46,813 nucleotides of DNA from Streptomyces sp. NBS 14/10 (GTDB lineage Bacteria > Actinomycetota > Actinomycetes > Streptomycetales > Streptomycetaceae), in NCBI RefSeq assembly GCF_002224125.1, contig NZ_NCSM01000036.1:1-46813 (forward strand). The letters run 5' to 3'. The position numbers were made by a program, and so were the translations under genes. Positions 7,591 through 24,913 of the stretch are shown here, piece after piece. The number at the start of each line of letters is the position of its first letter. Within the stretch, counting starts at the first letter, position 1. Under the pieces are notes generated by a model, which ran no database searches, was not told the origin of the DNA, and saw only the letters and a list, made by a program, of their open reading frames with translations.

Positions 7591-8081
7591 CAGATCACCT
7601 CGTCCAACTCGGCCTGCATCTGCGCCGCTTCGACGTCGCGGGCGACGGCCTGGGCGAGCAGCATCCGCAGCACGAGCACGATGAGCGCGACCCCCAGGAT
7701 CCCCACGCCAACCCCGCCCATGATGACGGTGACGCCAGGGTCGTCCCGCTGGCCCGGCGCATTGATGGCCGTGACCGCGAACCACGCGAGGGCAGCCGCC
7801 ACGATCGCGCCAATCACGCCGTCCACGTAGCGGAAGGCGGCGTGGGAGAACACGGTTCCGCGTCGCACCATCGCCACCAATCGCCATACGCAGACCAGTG
7901 CGACCTGGACCGACACCATGCCCAGGATCGTGATCACGCGCAGCGGGGTCAGCGGGAGCGACCCGTCTTCCGGGTCGCTCCCGCTGACCAACGCCCACAC
8001 CATCCCTGCCTGCACGAACACGGTGCCGACGAGCACCACCACAAGCACGGCGCGCAACGCACCCACGGCCAGCTTTCCCAT
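7590..8081 (-). CDS. DUF2975-type membrane protein
   Basis: A 163-residue integral membrane protein with four hydrophobic segments, about residues 7-30, 45-68, 90-110 and 120-142. The second and third are joined by VRRGTVFSHAAFRYVDGV, which matches the RRGxVFS..R.V pattern of DUF2975. Its role in this family is unknown; it may modulate the activity of the coupled HTH protein. I chose the ATG at 8081 because GGAAGGGTGGG lies directly upstream; an in-frame ATG five codons earlier is possible. First gene of a two-gene operon with the Xre regulator. Confidence 0.85.
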   Translation of the reverse strand: MGKLAVGALRAVLVVVLVGTVFVQAGMVWALVSGSDPEDGSLPLTPLRVITILGMVSVQVALVCVWRLVAMVRRGTVFSHAAFRYVDGVIGAIVAAALAWFAVTAINAPGQRDDPGVTVIMGGVGVGILGVALIVLVLRMLLAQAVARDVEAAQMQAELDEVI

Positions 8082-8090
8082 GACCCACCC

Positions 8091-8139
8091 TTCCATCGAA
8101 TTGCGATGGAAATCTATCGAATATCGATAGCTGAAGCAA
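8091..8139 (-). promoter_or_regulatory. Promoter with paired operators for the DUF2975-Xre operon
   Basis: Two perfect inverted repeats lie side by side: TTCCATCG-n5-CGATGGAA (8091-8111) and CTATCGA-ATA-TCGATAG (8114-8130). Both contain the core ATCGAAT-n2-CGAT. Their centres (8101 and 8122) are 21 bases apart, two helical turns, so two dimers would sit on one face of the DNA. On the minus strand a promoter fits: -35 TTGCTT (8134-8139), 17-base spacer, -10 TAGATT (8111-8116). The second repeat fills the spacer and the first covers the start region, a classic repressor layout. Confidence 0.65.
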
Positions 8140-8287
8140 GAGCTGGAACGGAGGGCGGGGCGGCGGTATCGCACCAGGCTGGAGGCCGCTGCCCCCTCCC
8201 TCACTCGGCGACATACGCAGGTCGCATAGGAGTGACACAAGGTTTCCGGCACCCACAGGCTTAAGGATCACAACGGGGTTCTGTTGT

Positions 8288-9664
8288 GTGAAAACTTCAC
8301 TGACAGAAGATGTCAGCGAATCTCTGGACAGTGGTGCCATGATCCTCAGTCACCACTCCCGCCGGGCGGAGCGGCTGCTTGTGCCCGCTGCTTTCGCCAC
8401 CGCTCTCGGCAACAATGTCCAGCTCATCATCGGTGCACTGCTCATGATCAGGGAGCAGCAGACCATGATGGCCGTCGGCTGGCTCTTCATCGCCGTCGCC
8501 GGGCCGCAAGCGTTGCTGTCGCCCCTCTTCGGACGGCTGGCCGACCGCTTCGACCGGCGAGCCCTGTGGATCGGCTGCGATGTCACCAGTGCGGCGCTGG
8601 CCCTCGGGCTGCCGCTGTGGCTGGCCTGCGGCGGCTCCCCAGGGCCCGGGATCTACGGCACCAATCTGGCGCTCGCCGTGGTCGGCGCCCTGTTCTTTCC
8701 GGCAAGCTCCGCGCTGATCAAGGAACGGGTCCCGGCGGACCGGCTGCGGCGGTTCAACGCCCGCTATGAGATGGGGACCCAGGCGGGGATGCTGCTGTCG
8801 GCGACGATCGGCGGGCTGTCCGTCCAGGCGTTCGGTGCCGTACCGCTGCTGGTGTTCAACGCCGGGACCTTCGTCGTCTCGGCGCTCTGCGTCGCCGCGG
8901 TGGGGCGGCGCCCGGACCGGGCGCCGACGGCTACCGCCGCCGGGGAGCCGGCCCCGGCGGCTCCACGCGGGCCGCTGCGGATGCGCCGCTTCATCCTGCT
9001 CTACGCCCAGGGGAGCGTGGTCGTCACGGTCTTCAACGCTCTGCTGCCCACCGCCGTCATCGGTGAACTGCGTCTGGGTGCCGCGACGTTCGGTACCGTG
9101 GACGCCCTCGGGTGCCTGGGTTTCCTGGCGGCCACCGGTGCCTACCGGATCGTCAGCAGACGCAGTCCGGACCTTCGCATCGCCGTTGTGGGCTTTCTGC
9201 TCTGCGATGTCGGCCTGGTCCTGCAGAGCCAGTTCGGGATCGTCGGCTATCTCGTCGGGGTGCCGCTGGGCGCGTTCTTCTTCGGGCAGGCCCGGATCGC
9301 CTCCCGGACCATGCTGATGACCTCGGCCGACGATGCCTCGGTGGGCAGAGTCTTCGGGCTGGCGAACGGTGGCGGGCTGGCGGCTACGGTCGGGGTGATG
9401 TTCCTGGTCGCGACAGTCACCGACCACAGTGACACGCGCTACGGCTTTGGGGTCCTCGCCGCCCTCGCGCTGCTGGCGACCCTGTTCGCCGGGCTGCTGC
9501 TGAGGTCGCCGGCCCCCGCACGGCCTGATGTATCCGCCGGTCGGTACCGGTCGAGCACGGCCGCCGCCGTCTCCGCGGTCCCGCGGCGCAACTCCTCGGG
9601 TGCCGGCACCTCGATGTCCGAACCCAGTGACAGCAGCGCCGGAGCAATCCGGACGGAGGCCTGA
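8288..9664 (+). CDS. MFS transporter with an aberrant C-terminal tail
   Basis: A major facilitator protein of up to 458 residues. The A-motif in loop 2-3 reads [13 protein letters not shown] and there are about 12 hydrophobic segments up to [16 protein letters not shown]. The first in-frame start is GTG 8288; ATG 8339 gives a more usual N-terminus, and neither has a strong ribosome binding site. The last 45 or so residues (Ser/Ala-rich) are encoded antisense to a WYL-regulator remnant, so the original stop seems lost and the gene reads into a relic. The substrate is unknown; a drug or metabolite export role for the neighbouring cluster is possible but not shown. Confidence 0.8.
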   Translation: MKTSLTEDVSESLDSGAMILSHHSRRAERLLVPAAFATALGNNVQLIIGALLMIREQQTMMAVGWLFIAVAGPQALLSPLFGRLADRFDRRALWIGCDVTSAALALGLPLWLACGGSPGPGIYGTNLALAVVGALFFPASSALIKERVPADRLRRFNARYEMGTQAGMLLSATIGGLSVQAFGAVPLLVFNAGTFVVSALCVAAVGRRPDRAPTATAAGEPAPAAPRGPLRMRRFILLYAQGSVVVTVFNALLPTAVIGELRLGAATFGTVDALGCLGFLAATGAYRIVSRRSPDLRIAVVGFLLCDVGLVLQSQFGIVGYLVGVPLGAFFFGQARIASRTMLMTSADDASVGRVFGLANGGGLAATVGVMFLVATVTDHSDTRYGFGVLAALALLATLFAGLLLRSPAPARPDVSAGRYRSSTAAAVSAVPRRNSSGAGTSMSEPSDSSAGAIRTEA

Positions 9665-9925
9665 AGCTGCAGCCTGCGGGCGTCGTAGACGGTGAGGTAG
9701 TCCTGCCAGTGGGCAGCCAGGTCGAAGCCGTCGGGGCGCTCGAAGCGGTCCGGTCCTCCCCGACGTCCAAGCGGAGGATTGACGACACCCGATAGGTCCG
9801 CACCGCGCCGTCCATCGCTGCGACGAGGCACCAGACGCCCGCCTTGAGGACCAGGCCGCAGGGGTCGAGCTCGCGCTCGACTTCCTGCGGCTCGGCCCAG
9901 CGGCAGTAGCGCTGGGCTTGCCAAG
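9530..9925 (-). pseudogene. Frameshifted WYL-domain regulator remnant
   Basis: The minus strand preserves the WYL ligand-binding domain of a DeoR/YafY-type regulator in two frames. First comes [20 protein letters not shown] and [16 protein letters not shown]; then, after a shift near 9755-9765, [33 protein letters not shown] and [12 protein letters not shown]. The N-terminal HTH is absent. Frameshift plus truncation make it non-functional. It overlaps the C-terminal tail of the MFS gene on the other strand. Confidence 0.65.
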
Positions 9926-10118
9926 AATGTCATCCGTCCTGGCCAGAGCGGGTACACCGAGCTCCACGGTCGTGCCCTGCTGTCCCGGGAATGAACCGAG
10001 ATCAGCAGGTCAGGTGAACGACCAGGGTTGAACACCAAGCTCAGGAGCTGACGGTGAACAAGGCAGGCGCGCAGACGGGCCGCCCCGGAACTCCCCGAGC
10101 CCGGTGGGGCGGGATGCG
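9926..10118. other. Gene-free stretch between WYL remnant and cluster edge
   Basis: About 190 bases in which I see no gene, terminator or repeat. It lies at the apparent left boundary of the biosynthetic cluster. Confidence 0.4.
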
Positions 10119-10409
10119 ATGAGCGGGCACGGGCGGCATACGTTGCAGAACTCGCCCTCTGCGGCCGTCGACGCCGCCGACCGGGTGCAGTTCTTCTCCC
10201 TCGTCGACGGGCTCCCCCTCACCCCGGGCATCGGCGCCGCAGTACCGCCGGCCGCCGCCGTCGCGGCCTGTTTCCTGCTCCGCGGGCAGGAGTTGCAGGC
10301 GGCGTCCCGCAGCCTCAGCGCAGGCTTGGCCGGGCCGGATCCGGAGACTAGCCCCTCCGGCGCAGCCGCCTGCGATACTCGCCCGGAGTGGTGCCGTATG
10401 CCTTCTTGA
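10119..10409 (+). CDS. Possible small hypothetical ORF
   Basis: A 96-codon frame with G/C-rich third positions (reading VDAADRVQFFSLVDGLPL) that ends antisense to the last codons of the AraC gene. I recognise no family and no ribosome binding site. It could be a coding relic or a chance frame; I list it because this stretch otherwise holds nothing. Confidence 0.2.
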   Translation: MSGHGRHTLQNSPSAAVDAADRVQFFSLVDGLPLTPGIGAAVPPAAAVAACFLLRGQELQAASRSLSAGLAGPDPETSPSGAAACDTRPEWCRMPS

Positions 10410-11325
10410 ACGCCCGGCTGAACACCGTCGCGTCCTGGAAGCCCCAGCGCGTCCGGATGACCTCCACGCTCAGCCCCTCCTTTTCGGGATCGGCCAGATC
10501 GCGTCGACACCGCTCGAGGCGCCGGGTCTGCACGTACCGGTTGACCGTCATGAGGTCCTGCTGGAACACGCAGTGCAGGTAGCGCACCGAGATGTGCAAT
10601 GCCGCCGCGATCGTGGTCGGGGAGAGGGACGGGTCGTCCAGGTGGAGCTCTATGTGTGTCTTGCCAATGCGCAGAAGCGTCTCCCGCCGCAGGCTGCTCT
10701 CCTCGCGGAGCTCCTCGGTCGCGCCGGTCAGGAGCGCCGCCACCAGGCTGACCGCTGCTTGCTTCAGCCAGGCCAACTGCGCCAGCCGCACCGTGGCCGA
10801 ATGCTCGACCAGGTCCCGCATATGGCAGGCGAGAAGGGCGGCCACCCCACTGGTGGAGGACAGCGGTCGGGCCATCAGCTCTCTCAGCCGGCTGTGGTGG
10901 AGGGGCAGCAGGCTTGGGGGCAGGTGAAGCACCGTCGCTCTCGGGGTTCCCTCGCGTACCACCGCGACGGCCTCCAGTGGCTCGGCCCCCCACCAGAGCG
11001 TCAGGTCGCCGGGGCCGAGGCGCAGGGAGCCGCGCTTTCGGCACAGCGAGACGTGCCCGTCGGACACCAGAATGACCTGCCATTCCTTCCTGTGCGGTGT
11101 GCTCTTCTCATGGCGGGACGGATCAGGCGGTAAGGCGGACAGGTCCACGACCGAGACGTGGACGCCCTCGGCAGCCGTCGAGGTGACGCTGTGGTGTTGT
11201 GAGGACCATCTGGATTCCGGACCGGAAGGCGACCAACTGCTCGCCTCGCCTGCCCACCGGGGTGTGCTGTGGTGGCCGGAGGAGTCCAGTTCCGTTCGCA
11301 TCCATTCGGGCGCGGCACTTTCCAC
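10348..11325 (-). CDS. AraC-family transcriptional regulator, probable cluster regulator
   Basis: A 325-residue regulator with an N-terminal cupin-like sensing half (about residues 50-200) and a C-terminal AraC/XylS double HTH of about 100 residues. The HTH part reads IELHLDDPSLSPTTIAAAL, then HISVRYLHCVFQ, and the second HTH ends RWGFQDATVFSRAFKKAYG followed by TPGEYRRRLRRR. I chose the GTG at 11325 because AGGAAG precedes it by about 4 bases. It is transcribed away from the PKS operon, which begins 350 bases further on. The 36-bp motif upstream of PKS1 and between the free-standing C gene and MurT is a candidate binding site (inference). Confidence 0.88.
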   Translation of the reverse strand: MESAAPEWMRTELDSSGHHSTPRWAGEASSWSPSGPESRWSSQHHSVTSTAAEGVHVSVVDLSALPPDPSRHEKSTPHRKEWQVILVSDGHVSLCRKRGSLRLGPGDLTLWWGAEPLEAVAVVREGTPRATVLHLPPSLLPLHHSRLRELMARPLSSTSGVAALLACHMRDLVEHSATVRLAQLAWLKQAAVSLVAALLTGATEELREESSLRRETLLRIGKTHIELHLDDPSLSPTTIAAALHISVRYLHCVFQQDLMTVNRYVQTRRLERCRRDLADPEKEGLSVEVIRTRWGFQDATVFSRAFKKAYGTTPGEYRRRLRRRG

Positions 11326-11529
11326 TGTGCTTCCTCATTCCTTTCGTGCGGACAACAGATTGCGACCCGCGCGGACGGAGCGATCACTCTTCGATACCGT
11401 CCGTGGCCGATGTTGCTCAAGGGAGCTACCCCGGGTGAGTGGCCGCCTATGCGAACAAGGGACCGGACGCGGACCAGGAACGGAGCGCGCGGGCATGGAC
11501 AAATGGTCCGGTTTCGACGGGTTCAGCCG

Positions 11530-11565
11530 ATTGCGCTGAGTGTCAAAGAACTGTGCGCTCAACGC
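11530..11565. promoter_or_regulatory. Shared cluster motif, copy 1 (upstream of PKS1)
   Basis: A 36-bp stretch reading ATTGCGCTG-n3-GTCAA-n5-TGTGCG-n-TCA-n-CGC. It matches a second copy at 34376-34410 at 28 of 36 positions with one single-base gap. On the minus strand it includes TTGACA. It lies 112 bases before the PKS1 start. A site of this length and asymmetry fits an AraC-type regulator or an alternative promoter element; which of these is unknown. Confidence 0.6.
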
Positions 11566-11676
11566 TCGTGACCGTTCCCGGGCGTCTCGGCAGACTCAAG
11601 GGCGGCCGACCAGGTCCCGGACACGAAGAGCCACGGCGTGGTGCATGAGCGGCGAAGGTGAGGCGACCACCCCCAC

Positions 11677-19193
<7,517 letters not shown>

Positions 19194-19197
<4 letters not shown>

Positions 19198-22100
19198 TGG
19201 CCGCGGCCTCGGAGAACCCGGCGGAAGAGGGCGCGCCCCGGTCGCCGGAGGGGATGCGGCGGTTGGTGGGTCAGGTGTGGCAGGAGGTGCTCGGCAGGCC
19301 GGTCGCACACGATCGGACGTTCTTCGAGCACGGAGGGCGCTCCGTGCAGCTTCCCGTGCTGCGGAGCAGGCTGCGGGACCGCGTCGGTGTGGATGTCTCC
19401 CTGACGGAACTGATGAGCCATGGAACCGTGGAGGCGCTGGCGGCCCGCCTGCTGTCGGGGCGAGCGGCGCCGGCCGGGGCAGGCGACGGCGCTGTCGCCC
19501 TCGCGGCGCCCCGGCGGCCCACACCGTCCGGGCCGGGCGACGACCGGATCGCGGTCATCGGCATGGCCTGCCGTTTCCCGGAGGCGGCGTCCCCGGAGGC
19601 GTATTGGGCCAACCTGGTCTCCGGCCGCAGCGCGATCCGCCGGTTCACCCCTGAGGAACTGCGCGCGGCGGGGGTCCCCGACCGGCTGATTGAGGACCCT
19701 CGGTACGTTCCGGTGGCCGGACATCTCCAGGAGGCCGCCAAGTTCGACGCGGAGACCTTCGGCATGTCCGCCATGGAGGCACGTATCACCGACCCCCAGC
19801 AGCGGCTGTTCCTCGAGTGTGTGTGGGAGGCCCTGGAGCGCGCAGGCCACCACCCGCGGCGCCTGGCCGACCGCCGGGTCGGCTGCTTCGGCGGAGTGGG
19901 CATGGCCCTGTACGCGGGGACCGAGCGTGCGAGCTACTTCCACAGTGTGCTCGCCCGTGATCCCGATCTCCTGGACGAACTGGCGCCGCTGCAGATCTCC
20001 TTCGGCAACGACAACGACCACCTGTGCACACGTGTGTCGTACAGACTCGGGCTGCGCGGACCGAGCCTCACCGTACAGACCGCCTGCTCGACAGGGCTTG
20101 TGTCCGTCCATCTGGCGGCACGGGCGCTGGCCGCGGGTGACTGCGACATGGCTGTGGCCGGAGCGGCCGCCGTGCAGACCCCGCCGGCCTCCGGCTACGT
20201 CTTCCGTGACGGCGGCATCCTTTCGCCCGACGGCGTGTGCCGGGTCTTCGACGCGTCTTCCCGCGGCACCGTCGGAGGCAGCGGCGCCGGGGTGGTCGTC
20301 CTGCGGCGGTTGGCCGACGCTCTCGCCGACGGCGATCCGATCTGCGCGGTCATCCGGGGCAGCGCTGTGAACAACGACGGGGCAAGGCGCATGGCTTACT
20401 CCGCGCCGAGCGTCGAGGGCCAGGTGGAGGTCGTCCGTGCCGCCCTGGCGGCGGCGGACGTGACCGCGGACCAGATCGGTTACGTCGAGGCGCACGGCAC
20501 CGGGACCACCGTGGGCGACCCGATCGAGTTCACCGCTCTCACCCGGGCGTTCAGCCTCGACGGGGCTGGGCGGGGGCGGTGCGCGCTGGGTACCGTCAAA
20601 CCGTCCGTCGGGCACCTCGACTCAGCTGCGGGAATGGCCGGGCTGATCAAGACGGTGCTCACTGTGCAGCACGGCATGATCCCTCCGACCCTCAATCACC
20701 GCACTCCGCACCCGGAGATCGATCTGGCGGCCTCTCCGTTCCATATCCCCACCGAGTCGACGCCTTGGAGGTCCCAGGAGGGCGAGCCACGCCTGGCCGG
20801 AGTGAGTTCCTTCGGGGCGGGCGGCACCAACGCGCACGTGATCGTCGAGCAGGCGCCCGCCCTCCCGCCCGCGGCGCGCGCCGACGACGCCAGGGACGAA
20901 GTCCATCTGCTGGCGCTGTCCGCGCCGGACGCGGCCTCGCTGCGCGCCCTGGCCGACGACTACCGCCGCCACTTGCGCGACCACCCGGAACTCACGCCCG
21001 GCGAGGTCGGCGCCACCATCCGCGAAGGGCGCCCGGTCTGGCGGCATCGCGCGGCCGTCCTCGGCAGCGACACCGCGACGTGGACGAGGCGCCTGGCTGC
21101 CGCCGCGTCGCCGACGGAGGACTCCGCCGACGCGGCCGGCACGCACCGTGTCAGCGGTTCGTTCACCGGCGTCGCCCCCTCCGACCCGCAGGCACCGGTC
21201 TTCCTCTACAGCGGCCAGGGCAGCCGAGTCGCCCGCGCCACGGCCGAACTCGCCCTGGCCGAACCGGAGTTCCGCGAAGCCGTGCGCAGCTGCGACGCGC
21301 TGCTGTCACGCCATCTGCACGGCTCGTTGTACGAGCTGGTACTGGCAGACGCGCAGCGACTGCGCACCGAGGCGCGGTGGGCGCAACCGCTTCTCTTCAC
21401 TTTCCAGTACGCCCTCACCCGGTTGTGGGAATCCTGGGGCGTGACCCCCGGTGCGGTGCTCGGGCACAGCCTCGGAGAGTACGCGGCGGCATGCGCCGCG
21501 GGGATCTTCGACCAAGCCACCGCCCTCGAACTCGTCGCCACCCGAGGCCGGTTGATGGACGAGTACGCCGCACGCGGGTCGATGTGGGCGGTATCGGCCG
21601 CTCCGGAGAGGGTGTCCCGCGTCCTGGCCGGCGGCGCCGAGATCGCGGTGGTCAACGGCCCCTCCAGCCTGGTGGTGGCCGGCCCTGAGGAGGACGTCGC
21701 GGCCACGGTCGCCGCCCTGGGGCCGGACAGCACCGCGGTCGCCCTGGAGACCACACATCCCTTCCACTGCGCGGCCGTGGAGGCGATGCTGGCTCCCTTC
21801 GCACAGGTCGTGTCGCGGGCCGAGCTCCGCCCGGCCGCCCTGCCGATGGCCCCCGCCATGGGCGGTACCGCCCAGGTCCCCGCCCTCGACAGCCCCGAGT
21901 ACTGGGTCCGCCAGGTACGGGAACCGGTGTGGTTCGCGGACGCGCTGCGCCGCCAGGCCGATTCCGGGTCGCGCGCCTTTCTGGAGATCGGCCCGTCGTC
22001 CGTGCTGAGCGGCATCGGGCGCACCATCACCGGGGAGAAGGAGCACCTGTTCGTCCCTTCTACGCGTCCCCCCGGGTTCGTCACCCAGGTGCGGCGCGCA

Positions 22101-24083
22101 CAGGCGGAGTTGTTCACCGCGGGGCTGATCGACCGGGTGCCGGCGCCCGGAGCCGCCCCGGCCCGGCGGCGGGTCCTGCTTCCGCCGTCGGCCCGGCCTC
22201 GCCGGACCTACTGGGCGGGACCGTCCCGTCCCGCCCCCGGGGAGACGTCCAGGCCCCTCCTGCACGACGTGGTGTGGACACCGGACGACGCTCCGCGCCC
22301 CGAACCGTCCGGGGAAGCTCTCTCCTGGCTGGTGATCGGCGCGGACTCCGAGTTGCGCGCCGCGCTCGCCGGGCGAGTGCGCGAGCGCGGGGAGGACTTG
22401 CTGATCCTCACCACGGCGCCGGCGGGGACGCCCGAGGGCGTTCACACCGAGAGCGACGGCCTGTGGCCCGCCGTCGAGGGCTTCCTGGACCGGACGCGGG
22501 GCCTCTGGCGGATCGTCCAGATCGTCGGGGACGGGACCGACAGGCGGCCACCGACCTGCGCCCCGGCCCGCTGGAACGACCTGCGCGACACACGATCGCT
22601 CTTCCAGCGCCTCGCCATGGCTCCGAGGGCCGCGGAGGGCTGCCTCGGGCTGATCCTTCCGGCGACAGCCGCGATGCCGGCGGAACACTCGGCGATCAAG
22701 GGGTTTGCCCGGGCCGTGAGTGCCGAGCACCCGAGACTGCGGCACCTTTGCATCGAGGTGCCCGGCCTGCACGCGGACCGCTTCGACGTGGGGTTCGGCG
22801 TCGACGCGGTGTTCGACGACTTGGCAGCCGGCCAAGGACCCCGTGAGATCTCGTACACACGCGGAGGCCGCCATGTGCCGCGCGTCCGGGAGCACGCCGA
22901 AGGCCCCCGAGCCGGGCACCGGGGCGTGCGGCCGGACGGCACCTATCTGGTGACCGGCGCCGGCGGAGCCCTCGGTTCCCACGTGGTCACCTGGCTCGCC
23001 GAGGCAGGGGCCCGGCACATCGTCGCCCTCGGCAGGTCCGCGAGGGGAGTGTCCGGCCAAGCCGCCGCGGCCGTGCGCACCGCGGGGGCCGACCTGCTGA
23101 CCGCCCGGGCGGACATCACCGACCCGCGACAGGTGCGGGCCCTGCTCGAGCATCTGGAACGTGGCCGTCCGCCACTGCGCGGCGTCATACACGCCGCCGG
23201 GGTACTGCGGGACGCCACGCTGGCCGGGGTCGACGACGCGGCGCTGGCCGAGGTCATCGCTCCCAAGGCCACCGGCGCCTGGCTGCTTGACAAGTACACC
23301 GAGGGCCGGGAGCTGGACTTCTTCATCTGCTTCTCCTCGATCGCCGCGGTGTTCGGAGCGCCCGGCCAGAGCGCCTACAGCGCCGCCAACGCGGCGATGG
23401 CCGGGGTGATGCGGCAGCGGCGCGCACGTGGGCTGCCGGGCACCGCTGTCCACTGGGGCCCCTGGGCAGGCGGCGGGATGTACACCACCACCCGCGGGCG
23501 GACCCGCGACACCCACTTCGGCCGGCTGTCCGCGATGGATCCGCGGGACGCCCTGCGCGCTCTGGCCGTCGCGGTGGCCGAGAGCCCGGCCGACCTCTGC
23601 GTGCTGACCGCCGCGGACGCGGGCGCGGGCCCGGCCCTCTCCCCGCCACCGCAGGACTCCGGGCTCGCCGAGTGGACCGACTGGCTCTGGCGGGCGGACG
23701 CGGCGCCCCCCGCGGAACGCGGCGGCACGGACAGCGGGCGTCCCGTGCGCCGGGCCGGATCGGAGAAGGCCGCCGCCCCGCTCTCGCCGGCCGAACTGAC
23801 CGAGCGCCTGCGCGCCGAAGTGGGCCGGGTCACGGGCACACCCGAAGAGGAGATCGAGGACGATCGGGGTCTCGCCGACCTGGGTCTCGACTCGCTCACC
23901 AGCCTGCGGCTGCGCGAGCGACTGCACGACTCGCTGGGGGTCGACCTGCCGCCCACGTATCTCTACAGCCACCCCACGGTCACCGACCTCGCGGCGCACC
24001 TGGCCGCGGCCGTCGCGTCGGCGCCCGGCGCCCTCGGTGCCAGTGGTCCCGAGGCCAGTCATTCGCCCAACCCAACGAGGTGA
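19194..24083 (+). CDS. Type I PKS: PCP-KS-AT-KR-ACP
   Basis: A 1629-residue protein. It starts with a peptidyl carrier domain, residues 18-92 (Ser50 in FFEHGGRS), which belongs to the NRPS module begun by the C domain at the end of PKS1, so that module is split across two proteins. KS 117-552 (C298, H434, H474). AT 665-985 with Ser759 in GHSLGEYAAAC and HPFH at 855-858, which favours malonyl-CoA. KR 1248-1440 with TGAGGALG, catalytic Ser1382, Tyr1395 and Asn1399; the LxD loop keeps the Asp typical of B-type KRs. ACP 1535-1605 (Ser1567). No DH or ER, so a beta-hydroxy product is expected. No terminal TE. ATG overlaps the PKS1 stop (ATGA), indicating translational coupling. Confidence 0.95.
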
Positions 24084-24091
24084 GCCACACC

Positions 24092-24913
24092 ATGGAGAAC
24101 ACCACGAGCCGCATCCCCGCCCCGGCTTCCGGTTGGGGTGGAACGGACGACCTGCTTGCCGAGACCCCGTACGTATGGCGTGCGCGCCGGACCGCCCCTC
24201 GATGGCGCTTGTTCTGCTTCCCGCACGCGGGAGCGGGTGCGTCCTTCTTCGCGGAGTGGGCCCCGCTGCTGCCCCCTGAGATCGAGTTACTGGCCATACA
24301 GTTACCGGGACGCCAGAACCGCATCGCCGAGAAGCCCTTCACCGAGGTCGAACCGCTGGTGCGCACCCTCGTGCACGCACTGCGTCCCTATCTGGCCGGG
24401 CGGACCGCGTTCTTCGGGCACTGCGGTGGAGCGGTGCTGGCGTACGAGCTGACCCAGGCCCTGCACAAGGCCGGCGTGCCCGGCCCCGCACAGCTGCTGC
24501 TGTCCGGGCAGCGCGCCCCCGGCCAGCCTGCGACCGCCCCCGACCTGCACGGACTGCCGGACGCCGAGTTCGTCGCCGAACTGGTACGGCTCGGCGGCAC
24601 CGAGGCCGCCGTCGCCGAGGGGGAACTCATGCGAACACTGCTGCCGGTGCTGCGCGCCGACTTCCGCCTGTGGGAGGAGCACTGGCCCCAGCCCGGACCC
24701 CCCGTGGACGTGCCGATGGTCGCGCTGGCCGGGCGGAACGATCCGCGCACGCCCGCCGACACCCTGGAGGCGTGGCGCGACCACACCACGGCCTCGTTCC
24801 GTCAGCGACTCTTCGACGGCGGCCATTTCTATCTCCAGGACAGCGCGCGTGAGCTTGTCACCGTGATCGCCGACTCCCTGCTCGGTGATCCGACCACGGA
24901 GGTGTCACGATGA
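24092..24913 (+). CDS. Type II thioesterase with Cys nucleophile
   Basis: A 273-residue alpha/beta hydrolase of the GrsT/RifR family, which normally frees stalled or mis-primed acyl groups from carrier domains. The N-terminus reads FCFPHAGAGASFFAEWAPLL and the oxyanion-side motif IQLPGRQNR is present. The nucleophile elbow is GHCGG (Cys111) instead of the usual GHSMG. The acid is in LAGRNDPRTP and the histidine in GGHFYL. Cys nucleophiles occur in a minority of TEs and generally favour acyl transfer or macrocyclisation over hydrolysis. It starts 8 bases after PKS2 and its stop overlaps the next gene by ATGA. Because neither PKS2 nor the loading protein has a TE, this enzyme may take part in product release (inference). 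Confidence 0.92.
   Translation: MENTTSRIPAPASGWGGTDDLLAETPYVWRARRTAPRWRLFCFPHAGAGASFFAEWAPLLPPEIELLAIQLPGRQNRIAEKPFTEVEPLVRTLVHALRPYLAGRTAFFGHCGGAVLAYELTQALHKAGVPGPAQLLLSGQRAPGQPATAPDLHGLPDAEFVAELVRLGGTEAAVAEGELMRTLLPVLRADFRLWEEHWPQPGPPVDVPMVALAGRNDPRTPADTLEAWRDHTTASFRQRLFDGGHFYLQDSARELVTVIADSLLGDPTTEVSR

Noticed and set aside
21306..24062. 918-codon minus-strand frame inside PKS2
   Set aside because: Antisense shadow of the AT-KR-ACP region caused by high GC; no recognisable domain and low-complexity content.
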